From NCBI RefSeq assembly GCF_029784155.1, contig NC_073693.1, forward strand, positions 146,384,843-146,448,842: a stretch of DNA of 64,000 bases, written 5' to 3'. The position numbers were made by a program, and so were the translations under genes. The notes below the pieces were generated by a model. That model saw only the letters and a list, made by a program, of their open reading frames with translations. It was not told the origin of the DNA and did no database searches. Origin of the DNA: Uranotaenia lowii (taxonomy: Eukaryota; Arthropoda; Insecta; Diptera; Culicidae). Shown in pieces: positions 1 to 10,020 of the stretch (positions are counted from its first letter, which is position 1; every line of letters begins with the position of its first letter).

Positions 1-212
1 CCGAAGACTGCACTTCGATTCGACTTATGATAAAAAAGTTATTAAACTTCAAAAATGGGGTAGCTTTTTTAGGGTAATATTCAACACTGTTAATGCTGCG
101 TCAAAATGTTCGAAGCAGTGTCTCTGATTAACAGTGATCCCCTAAAAATATAACTATTTTTTAAAGTTCAATAACTTTTGTGTTCTCACTTGAATCGAAA
201 GGCAATCTTCGG
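1..212. repeat. Imperfect palindrome (MITE-like), cut by window start
   Basis: The first 50 or so bases (starting CCGAAGACTGCACTTCGATT) pair with the reverse complement of the bases ending at 212, and the inner words CACTGTTAAT and ATTAACAGTG also pair. The whole block is therefore one imperfect hairpin. No coding capacity is visible. It may extend left beyond the window, so the true left end and any target duplication cannot be judged. Confidence 0.65.
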
Positions 213-480
213 ATAAATATTTGTCTTAGTTTAGGCTTCAAGAAAAACCGTTTTCAAATGAAATCGGCCGAAGGGGATCAAAGTTGTTTATGAAAAACTG
301 GATTTTTGTTTTCCTCCAGAACAAAATCTCCAAAAATCCCATACAAACTTTAGGCTTGATGAGCGACCTTTTCCCGTGATCAAATTTGGCCCAAATTTGG
401 AATGAGACCTTGTACTAGGATCAATTTAAGCCTGCAGCGCTTACCTTTTTCAAATGTCGGGTCATTTGGGACACTCTATT
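213..480. other. AT-rich sequence, no gene
   Basis: No coding signal, RNA gene or clear repeat is seen between the two small inverted-repeat elements. Confidence 0.5.
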
Positions 481-700
481 GTGGGTACTTTTCGAGTAAT
501 ATCATTTAAAATAGCATGTATTTTTGATAGCATGTGCATTTTAAAAGTAAAACCTCATACATACACATGAAATTATATGGACGTTGAAAAGTTGCCCTTT
601 CAAATGAATATGTTTTTGTTTTCAAATGTTGGCAACTTTCAGAGATTTTAATGCATAGAAATATGCTATTTTAAAATGAAATTACTCGAAAAGTACCAAC
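481..700. repeat. Small inverted-repeat element
   Basis: The left arm starts GTGGGTACTTTTCGAGTAAT and continues into CATTTAAAATAGCAT. The right arm (about 652-700) is its reverse complement with a few changes, ending ATTACTCGAAAAGTACCAAC. The arms are about 50 bp with a spacer of about 120 bp. This is MITE-like architecture, with no coding and no family recognised. Confidence 0.6.
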
Positions 701-971
701 AAACGTCAAGATAGAGACTTTATATCTTTAAAAAATTCCCTCATATAAAATGGGTCTCAAATTCGCTCTAAAAAGTTTAAAAAAAAGTTTTTGAGTTTAA
801 TTTTCGAAAAAATGTTCTTAAATATTCGAAAGATCTTTGGTATCTTCTACAATTTTTTTTTTATAAATTGAAATATCTACAACTTTTACGAAGATGTCGT
901 TGTGATAAGGTTATAGAGGTTGAAAAATAGAAAAAATATCTCATATTATGAAGAATTGATCAGGAGAAAAA
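701..971. other. AT-rich sequence, no gene
   Basis: T-rich and A-rich runs are present. I see no coding region, hairpin or recognisable repeat. Confidence 0.5.
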
Positions 972-980
972 TACACTGAG

Positions 981-1094
981 GTTTTTTTACGCGGTTTTTT
1001 TTTACACGGTTTTATTTTACGCGGCTTTTTAACGCGGATTTTCGAATTAACGCGGTTTTTTTTTTACGCGGATTTTCGAATTAACGCGGTTTTT
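981..1094. repeat. ACGCGG-rich degenerate repeat block (left)
   Basis: This is iterated T-run plus ACGCGG, with the longer phrase GCGGATTTTCGAATTAACGC occurring twice. The same phrases recur at 2251-2467, in the same orientation. Confidence 0.7.
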
Positions 1095-1195
1095 GAGAGA
1101 AAATATTCTAAGACTTTTTCAAAGGAAAACACTTAGAATCTTTTTGTAGTTGGGAATATCTTAGCTCTGAGACTAAGAACGTGATACATGATATC

Positions 1196-2125
1196 TGAGA
1201 CCTGAGACCTGAGACTTGAGACCTGAGACCTGAGACCTGAGATTTGAGACCTAAGACATGAGACATGAGACATGAGACCAGAGACTTGAAACATGAGACC
1301 TGAGATATGAGACCTGAGACATGAGACCTGTGACATGAGACATGAGACCTGAGACATGAGACCTGAGACATGAGACATGAGACATGAGACATGAGACCTG
1401 AGACCTGAGATATGAGACATGAGACATGAGACATGAGACATGAGACATGAGACATGAGACATGAGACATGAGACATGAGACATGAGACATGAGACATGAG
1501 ACATGAGACATGAGACATGAGACATGAGACATGAGACATGAGACATGAGACATGAGACATGAGACATGAGACATGAGACATGAGACATGAGACATGAGAC
1601 ATGAGACATGAGACATGAGACATGAGACATGAGACATGAGACATGAGACCTGAGACATGAGACATGAGACATGAGACTTGAGACCTGAGACCTGAGACAT
1701 GAGACATGAGACCTGAGATCTGAGACCTGAGACCTGAGACATGAGACATGAGACCTGAGACCTGAGACCTGAGACCTGAGACATGAGACATGAGACATGA
1801 GACATGAGACATGAGACATGAGACATGAGACATGAGACATGAGACCTGAGACATTAGACATGAGACATGAGACTTGAGACCTGAGACCTGAGACATGAGA
1901 CATGAGACCTGAGACCTGAGACCTGAGACCTGAGACATGAGACATGAGACCTGAGACCTGAGACCTGAGACCTGAGACATGAGACATGAGACATGAGACA
2001 TGAGACATGAGACATGAGACATGAGACATGAGACATGAGACATGAGACATGAGACATGAGACATGAGACATGAGACCTGGGATATGTGACCTAAGACATG
2101 AGACCTGAGACATGAGACATCAGAC
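1196..2125. repeat. Heptamer minisatellite TGAGACM
   Basis: About 135 tandem units of 7 bp, TGAGACA or TGAGACC, with scattered TGAGACT and TGAGATC variants. A nearly pure TGAGACA run occupies about 1416-1656. TGAGACC units cluster in pairs elsewhere. Because 7 is not a multiple of 3, every frame cycles through a 21 nt period without stops. This produces long repetitive open frames on the minus strand, which I do not regard as genes. Confidence 0.95.
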
Positions 2126-2250
2126 GATCTGAATTCCACACTGTCAAATAAGCCTCACTATATTCTACTATTCCATTAATCTAATTGATTTTGTTTTTTA
2201 TCTTAAAAATAAACTATCATTGTACGCAAATTTTCAAATAATCATGGTTC

Positions 2251-2467
2251 TTACGCGTTTTTTTTAGTAACGTGCTTTTTCGCGCGAATTTTTTAATTAA
2301 AATTGTTTTTTTACGCGGTTTTTCGAATTAACGAGGTTTTTTTTACGCGGATTTTCGAACTAACGCGGTTTTTTTTTACGCGGATTTTCGAATTAACGCG
2401 GTTTTTTTTACGCGGGTTTTTTTTACGCGGGTTTTTTTTACGCGGGACGAAATACCGCGTAAAAAAA
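2251..2467. repeat. ACGCGG-rich degenerate repeat block (right)
   Basis: T-runs plus ACGCGG are iterated about eight times, with the phrase GCGGATTTTCGAACTAACGC (or a close variant) present twice. The block ends with the inverted word ACCGCGTAAAAAAA, which forms the right terminal inverted repeat of the surrounding element. Confidence 0.7.
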
Positions 2468-2478
2468 TCTGAGTGTAT

Positions 2479-3583
2479 CGGCAATACATGTGAATTTAAA
2501 AAAAAATGATACAATTTTTAGCACGTATGCGGGCCGAAAAACCGGGCAATTTTATATGAAAACCTGATTTCGAAATAGGCGACAAAAAATCTGAGCAATA
2601 TACGGGCAAAAATTTGGCCAGAATTCAAACAATATTAAAAAAAATATTTCTACCTCAGTCCATAATTTTTTCTTGAAGTTTTCACATTAACAAATAAAAA
2701 TCAACTATTATTCAGAAAATAGATGAACATCACAGCATTATAAATGAACTAAGAAAAGAGATCTTTTTTCGTAAAATGGAAATTTGAGATTGCCTTTTAA
2801 AATGAGCGGTAACTTTCAATTAAAATGTTGTCTTCTCCAAAGTTGATGCAGCAATGTGGAAATGTATTGCATACATAGCTGGTTCATTTTATACAAAATC
2901 AAATTTTGAAACCGTCACTATTTTTGACTGGGTGGATCGAAATTCAACGAAATTTTTTTCGTAGAAAAATGTTCGATAGAAGTTAAAATATTGAAATTTT
3001 AGTTTATGTGTAGATTTTATCGTCTATAAAAAACATGATCATTTAGACAATTGGTCCAGATCTAACATTTTAAACAAATAATTTCTTCTACAGAGTTACT
3101 TCGTATAACAAGGGCTTCCTTTATAAAATGTAAATTATTAGGACGTGTCAATACCATGAAAATTTTTGATAATAATTTCAGACGGCGTATAGGTAGAGTA
3201 ATGAAATGTTCTACTAAGCTATAGATTTTTTTTGAAGTAACTTTGCTGAACGTATCAAAGTCGTGCAATGAAATAATAGCGTTCAATGATTTGTTCAAGG
3301 TTAAAAAATAGGGCGTGTCTTAAAATATGGTTCATCGCATATTACTTGTTTTCATAGAAACTTTACGAGTTTAATGTATTCTAAATACTTTATCAACGCA
3401 ACAAAACCCATATTTTTCTCGAAAATAGTGCAAGGCTATCTTATTGTATTTGGAGCTAGGAGCATTATTGTGTACAATTATTCAATTTTGAACTGCTTCC
3501 ACTATAGTGGAAAGTGTTCCTAAATACGCCTAGCGGGTTAAATGCGCCTACGGTCGTTTGGCGAAATGGCTGAAAAGACAACA
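2479..3583. other. AT-rich intergenic sequence
   Basis: No gene is seen. A short stretch at about 2525-2620 has loosely repeated words such as GGGCAATTTT and GGGCAAAAATTTGG, resembling the degenerate CCGGATTTT-type repeats further right. The reading frame at 3062-3298 (minus) has no recognisable product and an AT-biased composition, so I treat it as chance. Confidence 0.5.
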
Positions 3584-3585
3584 TA

Positions 3586-4783
3586 CAGTTGCGTTCAAAA
3601 AAGAATGAAATCGCATGAAGCTGCGCACCCACTTCCAACTTTGACGAGCTGCCATTTCTCTCTCGGTTTATATTTTTTCATGAAAATTTAACACAATCTA
3701 GTTCAACTATCCAACTAACATTCCACAAAATTTGAAGTCTTTTCAATTACGGGAAACAAAGATACAACTTTTCCCGTAAAAAAGGGAAATTTGGAATTGC
3801 TTCATTAAATTTGCCGTATCTTAGACAATTTTCATTGAAAAATCTTGAAATTTGGCCCAAAGATGTAAAAATGTTTGATCTAATATCAGGCCAAGTTTCG
3901 TCAAAATCGATGAACGTGATCAAAAATGGTGCCGGATTGAAAATGAGGTTCATTATCGCCCAGCAGACGATTTCATTCTTTTTTGGACGGATGTTTGTAT
4001 GGAAAACATCGTAATCCATGTATTCTTGGTTTTCTTTTTCACAAAACCAAAAGTTATCACAAAGAATGTTGTAAATTGCTAAAAACATCATTCATACTTT
4101 GGTTCGAAAGAGAAAATGTTTCAACAGGATTCAAAATAAAAAAACAGAGATTCAGAAATGACCTGCTAATTATACCGATAAACAAATTAGATCCACAATT
4201 AAAGCGAATATTCTATTCGCTCTTTTGTTTCAATACCGGCTCTGTTGGAACAATTTCTATTTCTAAACAAAACAAGGATGAAATTCCTATCAATTTACAA
4301 CATTCTTTGTAATAAATGTTGGTTTTGTGAAAGTAAAAACCAAGAATACATGGATTACGATGTTTTCCATACAAACATCCGTCCATAAAAGAATGAAATC
4401 GCCTGCTGGGCGATAATGAACCTCATCTTCAACCCGGCACCATTTTTGATCACGTTTATCGATTTTGACGAAACTTGGCCTGATATTAGATCAAACATTT
4501 TTACATCTTTGGGCCAAATTTAAAGATTTTTCAATGAAAATTGTCAAAGATACAGCAAATTTAGTGAAGCAACTCCAAATTTCCCTTTTTTAGGGGAATA
4601 GCTGTATCTTTGTTTTCCGTCATTGTAAAGACTTCAAATTTTGTGAAGTGTTTGTTGGATAGTTGAACTAGATTGTGTGAAATTTTTATGAAAAAATATC
4701 AACCGAGAGAGAAATGGCAGCTTGTCAAAGTTGGAAGTGGGTGCGCAACTTCACGCGATTTCATTCTTTTTTGAACGCAACTG
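3586..4783. mobile_element. Foldback Tc1/mariner-type MITE, copy 1
   Basis: The element begins CAGTTGCGTTCAAAAAAGAA and ends with the reverse complement. It is flanked by TA on both sides (3584-3585, 4784-4785). Its two arms are inverted copies of each other over about 490 bp each, around a 200 bp centre, so the whole 1,198 bp can fold on itself. CAG termini and a TA target site fit the IS630/Tc1/mariner superfamily. It encodes no transposase. The short open frames inside are arm sequence. Near-full and partial relatives lie at 31008-32206 and 12921-13201. Confidence 0.85.
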
Positions 4784-4785
4784 TA

Positions 4786-5143
4786 TCTATTTAATGCATT
4801 TTCTAGGTGATACGCTTTGAACATAAGGTAAGAAATTTTTTTTATGAATTTAGCAACTAAAAAAAATAAAAATGCATACAAGGTTTTCATTCCTTGTGAT
4901 ATTATATACTTTGACTTTTAAAATTTATACGTAAAGAAGTTCAAAACAAAAATTTGAAGGATTTTTTTTCTTAGTCAAATAAATTTAAGCTTTTATGAAG
5001 ATTTCATAACGATAAGAAAGTGGAATTAGAGAATATTTTTGTATGTTCACATGTTTGTAAAATGCCGCTATTCAAAAATAACTTGTTGAATATAATAAAC
5101 ATATGATTCTTATCATTAAAACTTCGAATCTAAGGTCTCATAA
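4786..5143. other. AT-rich sequence, no gene
   Basis: No coding region or repeat is recognised between the foldback element and the Penelope-like insertion. Confidence 0.5.
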
Positions 5144-5157
5144 ACATCTTAAGAAAG
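5144..5157. repeat. Target-site duplication, left copy
   Basis: ACATCTTAAGAAAG (14 bp) occurs here and again at 7267-7280, directly flanking the Penelope-like insertion. It is most simply read as the target duplication made at integration. Confidence 0.75.
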
Positions 5158-5250
5158 TAGATAATTGTTCTCGACTGGTAAAACTGTATAAACGGGAAAA
5201 TATTTCGGCTTTTTCAGTCAATTCACGGATCCAAAACACCTTCTCTTCTT

Positions 5251-5292
5251 ATTCCGACGTTTCGTTCTTTATTTGAACTTTTTCACAGGAAT
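5251..5292 (-). ncRNA. Hammerhead-ribozyme-like motif (minus copy)
   Basis: This is the exact inverted counterpart of the motif at 7161-7202, read on the minus strand: stem I ATTCC/GGAAT, stem II GTTC/GAAC, and GAAAC-GTC. The same weak core (CTGTGA in place of CTGANGA) is present in both copies. Confidence 0.5.
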
Positions 5293-5572
5293 CTACAACA
5301 AACATTACAATCTCTTAAAGAACTAATTGACAACATAGAACAGTAGAAAACTTACAGAAAATTGTGTTTCTTCATCTGGAGGATCGATTACAATTAAATT
5401 CACATACAATAATTGGACACTTTTTACCATTAAAAACGCTAAAAGATATTAAAATGAAAACTTAGATGAAAAGGCTTACTTAAATATTTATAAAATGAAA
5501 ATTACTGCCTAGAGCAAACTCCAAACACGAAAGAAAATCTCAAAAAAACTCAGCAAACAAACACTCCGATCA

Positions 5573-5955
5573 CTAGCTGGTTGCACTACCAAATGATGTT
5601 GTTGATGTAGCAGTACCGGTCTGTTTGGGTATGTTTTTCTTCGGTCTATTTCCTTTCTTGATAGTGTTGAGGATCCCGGAATATGTAGAGCTCAGATGGT
5701 CAACATCGGATCTCTTATTCACTGTTGCATCTGTGTTGATGATGTGACAAACTTCCAGTATGGGCAATGCAGACTCCCGACGGCTTTCATCCAGAATGGC
5801 AGCACCTTTTAAATTGAAGCGATGTTCTGTCTCTATGCAATGTTGTAATAGAGCCGTTTTCCCTTTGAGTTCAGAAATTTCGTGTTGTTTCCTTGGGCTA
5901 TTGTTGATGGCATATTCAGTCAGTAGCTGATTCAATTTGTTGATATTACTTGCAT
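5573..5955 (-). pseudogene. Penelope-like endonuclease C-terminus, truncated inverted copy
   Basis: Read leftwards from the junction at 5956, this encodes the last 127 or so residues of the same protein as the plus copy, starting ASNINKLNQL and ending FGSATS. It contains the conserved His pair (ALLQHCIETEH) and the LPILE glutamate region but lacks the GIY-YIG core. An open frame can be followed past the junction to an ATG at 6040, but those residues come from antisense reading of the neighbouring copy and are not part of the protein. It is non-functional on its own. Confidence 0.85.
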
Positions 5956-6880
5956 GCGCCAAAACGACCAAACTATCAAAACTGAATGGTACAGTAAAGC
6001 TATGGCATCGGGGCGGTTCATGGATTATTATTCTTACCACCCGTTACACATGAAAATCAACATGGTCAATAATTTCATCCGAAGAGTACAGACATTCAGC
6101 ACCAATCTCACCGGAGAAGAAATTGATCGAATCATTGATGAACACCTAAAAATAAATCACTACCCAGTTTCACTTCGCCACAGAATCAGGAACACAATAG
6201 CAAGAAATAATTCAACGCAAATTGTTTCTCCCTCTCCACCCGAAACTGTACGATACAGATCAATTCCATTTGTCAGCGGATTGACGAATAAGCTACAAAA
6301 TGTTTTGAAAAATGATTTTCCCAACATAAAATTAGCTGCTCGTTATGAAAAAACTACAAGCCAACTTTTCAGTAGAACCAAAGACCCAATTCCGCCAGAT
6401 ATGAAAAATAACGTTGTTTACTGCATTTCGTGCAACGATTGCCCAGCGAAATATGTTGGATATAGCACCAACACGTTGAAAACACGCATAGGAGGCCATG
6501 CAAGTAATATCAACAAATTGAATCAGCTACTGACTGAATATGCCATCAACAATAGCCCAAGGAAACAACACGAAATTTCTGAACTCAAAGGGAAAACGGC
6601 TCTATTACAACATTGCATAGAGACAGAACATCGCTTCAATTTAAAAGGTGCTGCCATTCTGGATGAAAGCCGTCGGGAGTCTGCATTGCCCATACTGGAA
6701 GTTTGTCACATCATCAACACAGATGCAACAGTGAATAAGAGATCCGATGTTGACCATCTGAGCTCTACATATTCCGGGATCCTCAACACTATCAAGAAAG
6801 GAAATAGACCGAAGAAAAACATACCCAAACAGACCGGTACTGCTACATCAACAACATCATTTGGTAGTGCAACCAGCTAG
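5954..6880 (+). pseudogene. Penelope-like ORF fragment: RT C-terminus plus GIY-YIG endonuclease
   Basis: This is a 308-codon open frame, but a 5'-truncated gene: the ATG lies at the fusion junction and the element's own sequence begins just after it. Residues 3-85 (DQTIKTEWYSKAMASGRF, then YSYHP) match the C-terminal part of the Penelope reverse transcriptase. Residues 153-182 form the GIY-YIG core: VVYCISCNDC, then KYVGYST, with Arg178 and His182. The Cys157/160/163 cluster and His220/His226 fit the zinc-binding CCHH arrangement of Penelope endonucleases. Glu249 in LPILEV is the likely catalytic acid. The catalytic RT motifs are absent, so the copy cannot retrotranspose by itself. No frameshift or internal stop is present, which suggests it is young. 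Confidence 0.9.
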
Positions 6881-7160
6881 TGATCGGAGTGTTTGTTTGC
6901 TGAGTTTTTTTGAGATTTTCTTTCGTGTTTGGAGTTTGCTCTAGGCAGTAATTTTCATTTTATAAATATTTAAGTAAGCCTTTTCATCTAAGTTTTCATT
7001 TTAATATCTTTTAGCGTTTTTAATGGTAAAAAGTGTCCAATTATTGTATGTGAATTTAATTGTAATCGATCCTCCAGATGAAGAAACACAATTTTCTGTA
7101 AGTTTTCTACTGTTCTATGTTGTCAATTAGTTCTTTAAGAGATTGTAATGTTTGTTGTAG

Positions 7161-7202
7161 ATTCCTGTGAAAAAGTTCAAATAAAGAACGAAACGTCGGA
7201 AT
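7161..7202 (+). ncRNA. Hammerhead-ribozyme-like motif (plus copy)
   Basis: The parts occur in hammerhead order. Stem I strand is ATTCC (7161-7165), followed by CTGTGA where CTGANGA is expected. Stem II is GTTC (7175-7178) and GAAC (7186-7189) around an AAATAAA loop. Then come GAAAC (7190-7194), the cleavage-site-like GTC (7195-7197), and the other stem I strand GGAAT (7198-7202). Penelope-like elements are known to carry minimal hammerheads with a very short stem III. The core base change and the extra A-run before stem II suggest weak or lost activity. Confidence 0.5.
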
Positions 7203-7266
7203 AAGAAGAGAAGGTGTTTTGGATCCGTGAATTGACTGAAAAAGCCGAAATATTTTTCCCGTTTAT

Positions 7267-7280
7267 ACATCTTAAGAAAG
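7267..7280. repeat. Target-site duplication, right copy
   Basis: ACATCTTAAGAAAG is identical to 5144-5157. The first two bases (AC) also continue the element sequence, so the exact junction is ambiguous by 2 bp. Confidence 0.75.
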
Positions 7281-7879
7281 AATTCAAGATTTAAAGACAA
7301 TTTTTTTAACAAATATTTTTGTAATACAGTTACCTGTCTGGGGTAATATGCAAAAAAATGCAATTCGAAGAGACACCTTGTAATTCTCGTATCCATGTGT
7401 TGGAATATGACTGGTTTGCATAACGCGTTTGTCAGTATTGAAATATAATTCATCCAAACATTTATTTCTATGATTCCAGCTATTATAATTTTTGTAGTAT
7501 TTTTTATCCTTATGTTCAGAAAAAATGCAAAAATATGTTTCAACAGATCCAAAAATTACTTCAATTGGTGTTTTTATGCGTAATGGCATTAAAAATTTAT
7601 CAAAACTGTAAATGTTATATAAGTTTTCATTAAATTTTTTTTTTATTAAAAACAAAGTTTGTGGCAAGTGTTCCCTTTTTCTAAGTGTAAGGATAATCGC
7701 ATGTTTTAAAAAAAGGGAAATTTTACTGAAGAAACCAATAATTTTCCAGGCAACGTCAATTTGATGTCCTACTTATCTAAAAACATTAGATGCATAAAGG
7801 GTATGATTATCTCTGGACGTAGGTTTTTTTAGAAGCTATTGAAGTTGAAAAGTGTTGCATCTGTGCTATCTCAAATTGG
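7281..7879. other. AT-rich sequence, no gene
   Basis: Two overlapping minus-strand open frames (up to 141 codons) lie here and partly in the retroelement 3' UTR. They have no recognisable domain and an AT-driven Lys/Phe/Ile/Leu composition, so I do not call them genes. Confidence 0.5.
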
Positions 7880-8570
7880 AGCAAAAGAAAACATTTCTTT
7901 TCGTTGTATCAACGAGGTTGTAATACTAATATTAAATACTGAAAAATCTGAAGAGGCGTTTTCTGTTCAACCCTAAATTTTAATTTTAGAACATTTTTTG
8001 TTTTAATTTTTTTTTAAATCAAATCCTTTTCGAACACCCCGTATTTTGCCAGCTTGAAAAGTTTTAAAAACATTTCTGCTTTTATGCAAATAATGGTCTC
8101 AGATAGCGCAAAAGCTTCGATCAGACGAAATGGAAGTTCCATACACCCGAGCAGACTTTTTTGGCAAAAATATACTTAATTTGTATTTGATACCTCGTTA
8201 AAGAAGCCTTTTTCAATAAATTTTGAAAGAATAACGACACCATTTTTAAGGCTCATTTACACCAAAAATTGACATAATTGTGCTCTGAAAATTCATTTCA
8301 GTGAAACATGCACTTGACATGAATGAGGTATCCGTCTATGGATATTGAGACCTTTGCATAAAAGCAAAAATATTTTTAAAACTTTTTAAGCCGAAAAACT
8401 AGGGGGTGTTCGAGGAGGATTTGATACTTTTGCTTGAAAAAACATGAAAATAAAAAAAGTTCAAAAATCATTTTCTCGAGTGAAATAGAAAAAAACGCCT
8501 CTCCTTTTTTCAGTATCTGATGTTTGTATTACAACCTAGTTGATGCAACAAAAAGCTGATTTTTTGCAAG
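7880..8570. repeat. Inverted-repeat element (about 690 bp)
   Basis: The left arm (about 7880-8095) contains GTTGTATCAACGAGGTTGTA, GAACACCCC and GCTTTTATGCAAA. The right arm (about 8345-8570) carries their reverse complements, including GGGGGTGTTCGAGGAGGATT and TACAACCTAGTTGATGCAAC. The arms differ at many positions, so the element is old. No coding region is present, and the terminal sequence is not clear enough to assign a superfamily. Confidence 0.6.
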
Positions 8571-9689
8571 TAGATGGATGAAATTTGGAAATTTACAAAC
8601 ACGTGTTACAAAACAATCATATTCCGGCATATGGAATCGAGATTTAAAAGGTGAATCTTTGATTTGTATTTTCATGCATTTTAGTCCAGACTGTTAACTG
8701 AATTTAAAAAAATATTTATTTATAAACATTTGGTGGTTGTCTGAAAAATATTTTTACGCATAGGTGTTATAGAATTATAAAAGCAATATAAAATCTGTAG
8801 GTAATGTTATCAAGCCAATCAATTTCAATGGGTAAAGTTTCTTACGGCATCGAAAAATGTAAAAATTTGTACATCTTTTTCTCGATTTTTCAAATTTTCT
8901 ATGAGAATCAAATATTAAAAAAAAACGATGTGAAAAACTATGTTATCATCATAGAATGATAACTTTTTACATAATATTAAAATAATATTTGAATAAGTGT
9001 TGTGGTGTACAAATGTTGCATCAAGCCCTCCTGATGCACTATGCCCCGTTTTGAAAAATCAGAACGGACTCTCAAAAATCCTGATAAACCCTAAATAATC
9101 AAGGCACCTGGTATCTCTGCACTCTACTCCGGAATCTCTATTTTTTTGGGATTTTTTAAAATAACATTCGAACACTAGATTTTATTAGCATATTTTTTTT
9201 AAATTCAGCTCACTGGAACAAAATTTACTGAGCAATGGAAATAGAATTGATACTTAGGAGTTTCATTGCCTTTGCTTGGCGTGATTTTTTTTTCTCAAAA
9301 TTGGCAAAAACCTGTGAATAAACTTTTTATATTCTCTGTTTTTTTATTTAAAACAAAAATTATCTTCTTTCTAAGACATACGATCATCAAGTCATATTGT
9401 TATCCTTTGACATATTTCTAAATAATTATGACCCTTTTTCCATGTTACAAGTCATCATCGATATACTCATTAATCATTCCTAAAGGTTTAATAATTTGCA
9501 TTTCCTGCTAAAAAGCATGATAGATATTAAATATCAGAAAGACATAAACGCGCAATTTTGTTTCAAAATCAAATGATGAATAAGTTTAAAGCTGTTAAAT
9601 CCCTACATTAAATTTAAACATATTAAGCATACTTTAGGCTTAATTTATTTAAACTACATACGACCAACCAATTTATTATGTAGGCTCTC
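8571..9689. other. AT-rich sequence, no gene
   Basis: I see no coding region or clear repeat. A short degenerate patch near 9045-9110 has words like AATCCTGATAAACCC, reminiscent of the CTGATTTTT-type repeats at 45 kb. Confidence 0.45.
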
Positions 9690-10020
9690 TTAGTTATGCA
9701 GTTGCAACGCTTCATCACAATCACACGGCACTGCAGTTGCAGTTGGGTGGGCTAATGACACAAGACGTCAGCCGATGAAAGCATATCATTACTCATAGTC
9801 ACCGTTTAATCAGCGGCTGCAGCGGCTACAAGTCCTGAGTAGGTAATGGCGGCTCTTCTCGTCTTGTCTCGTCTTGCCGACGACGGCATGCATCGATCGA
9901 AAGGACTTGTGATTTAATGATTTTCCCAGATGTTCAGATCCAGTCAGACGGATCCGTCCCTAAAGTGGTGGGCTGCTTACTCATTACTTAAGGCTCGGTT
10001 TTGTTTGTTTCGGATTCGTA
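9690..10020. other. GC-richer single-copy island
   Basis: Composition rises clearly above the surroundings, with words such as CAGTTGCAGTTGGGTGGGCT, AGCGGCTGCAGCGGCTAC and a CTCGTCTTGTCTCGTCTTG direct repeat. There is no open frame of note and no transposon signature. It could be a conserved regulatory segment, but nothing in the sequence proves this. Confidence 0.3.

Larger units (their letters stand above)
974..2475. mobile_element. TIR-bounded element carrying a heptamer array
   Basis: The left end reads TA then CACTGAGGTTTTTTTACGCG. The right end, read on the opposite strand, is TA then CACTCAGATTTTTTTACGCG, with two differences over about 23 bp. TA dinucleotides flank both ends (972-973 and 2476-2477), as expected for an IS630/Tc1/mariner-type target site. 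Inside, in order, are an ACGCGG-rich block, an 85-100 bp linker, about 930 bp of heptamer array, about 125 bp of linker, and a second ACGCGG block. There is no transposase. I infer a non-autonomous element whose interior expanded into a minisatellite. The two blocks could instead be separate insertions flanking an unrelated array. Confidence 0.6.
5158..7266. mobile_element. Penelope-like retroelement, two head-to-head truncated copies
   Basis: A minus-strand copy (5158-5955) and a longer plus-strand copy (5957-7266) meet head to head near 5956. The shared 770 bp (end of the ORF and 3' UTR) is an almost perfect inverted repeat: I saw one single-base indel in the portion compared. Both copies are 5' truncated. 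The plus copy keeps the end of the reverse transcriptase and the GIY-YIG endonuclease. The minus copy keeps only the C-terminal half of the endonuclease. The left side has 28 extra bases (5158-5185) not present at the right end, either more of the element's 3' end or filler. Inverted and partial tandem copies are typical of Penelope-like elements. The 14 bp target duplication supports a single insertion event. Confidence 0.9.

Noticed and set aside
1196..2125. CRISPR-like array
   Set aside because: The repeats are directly tandem without spacers, and the genome is eukaryotic.
1108..2139. Minus-strand frames of 191-343 codons with MSHVSCL repeats
   Set aside because: They are the translation of the 7 bp array over its 21 nt codon cycle. 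Several overlapping frames are equally open.
7127..7667. Minus-strand frames of 127-141 codons
   Set aside because: They overlap the Penelope-like 3' UTR and each other, have AT-driven composition and no recognisable domain.
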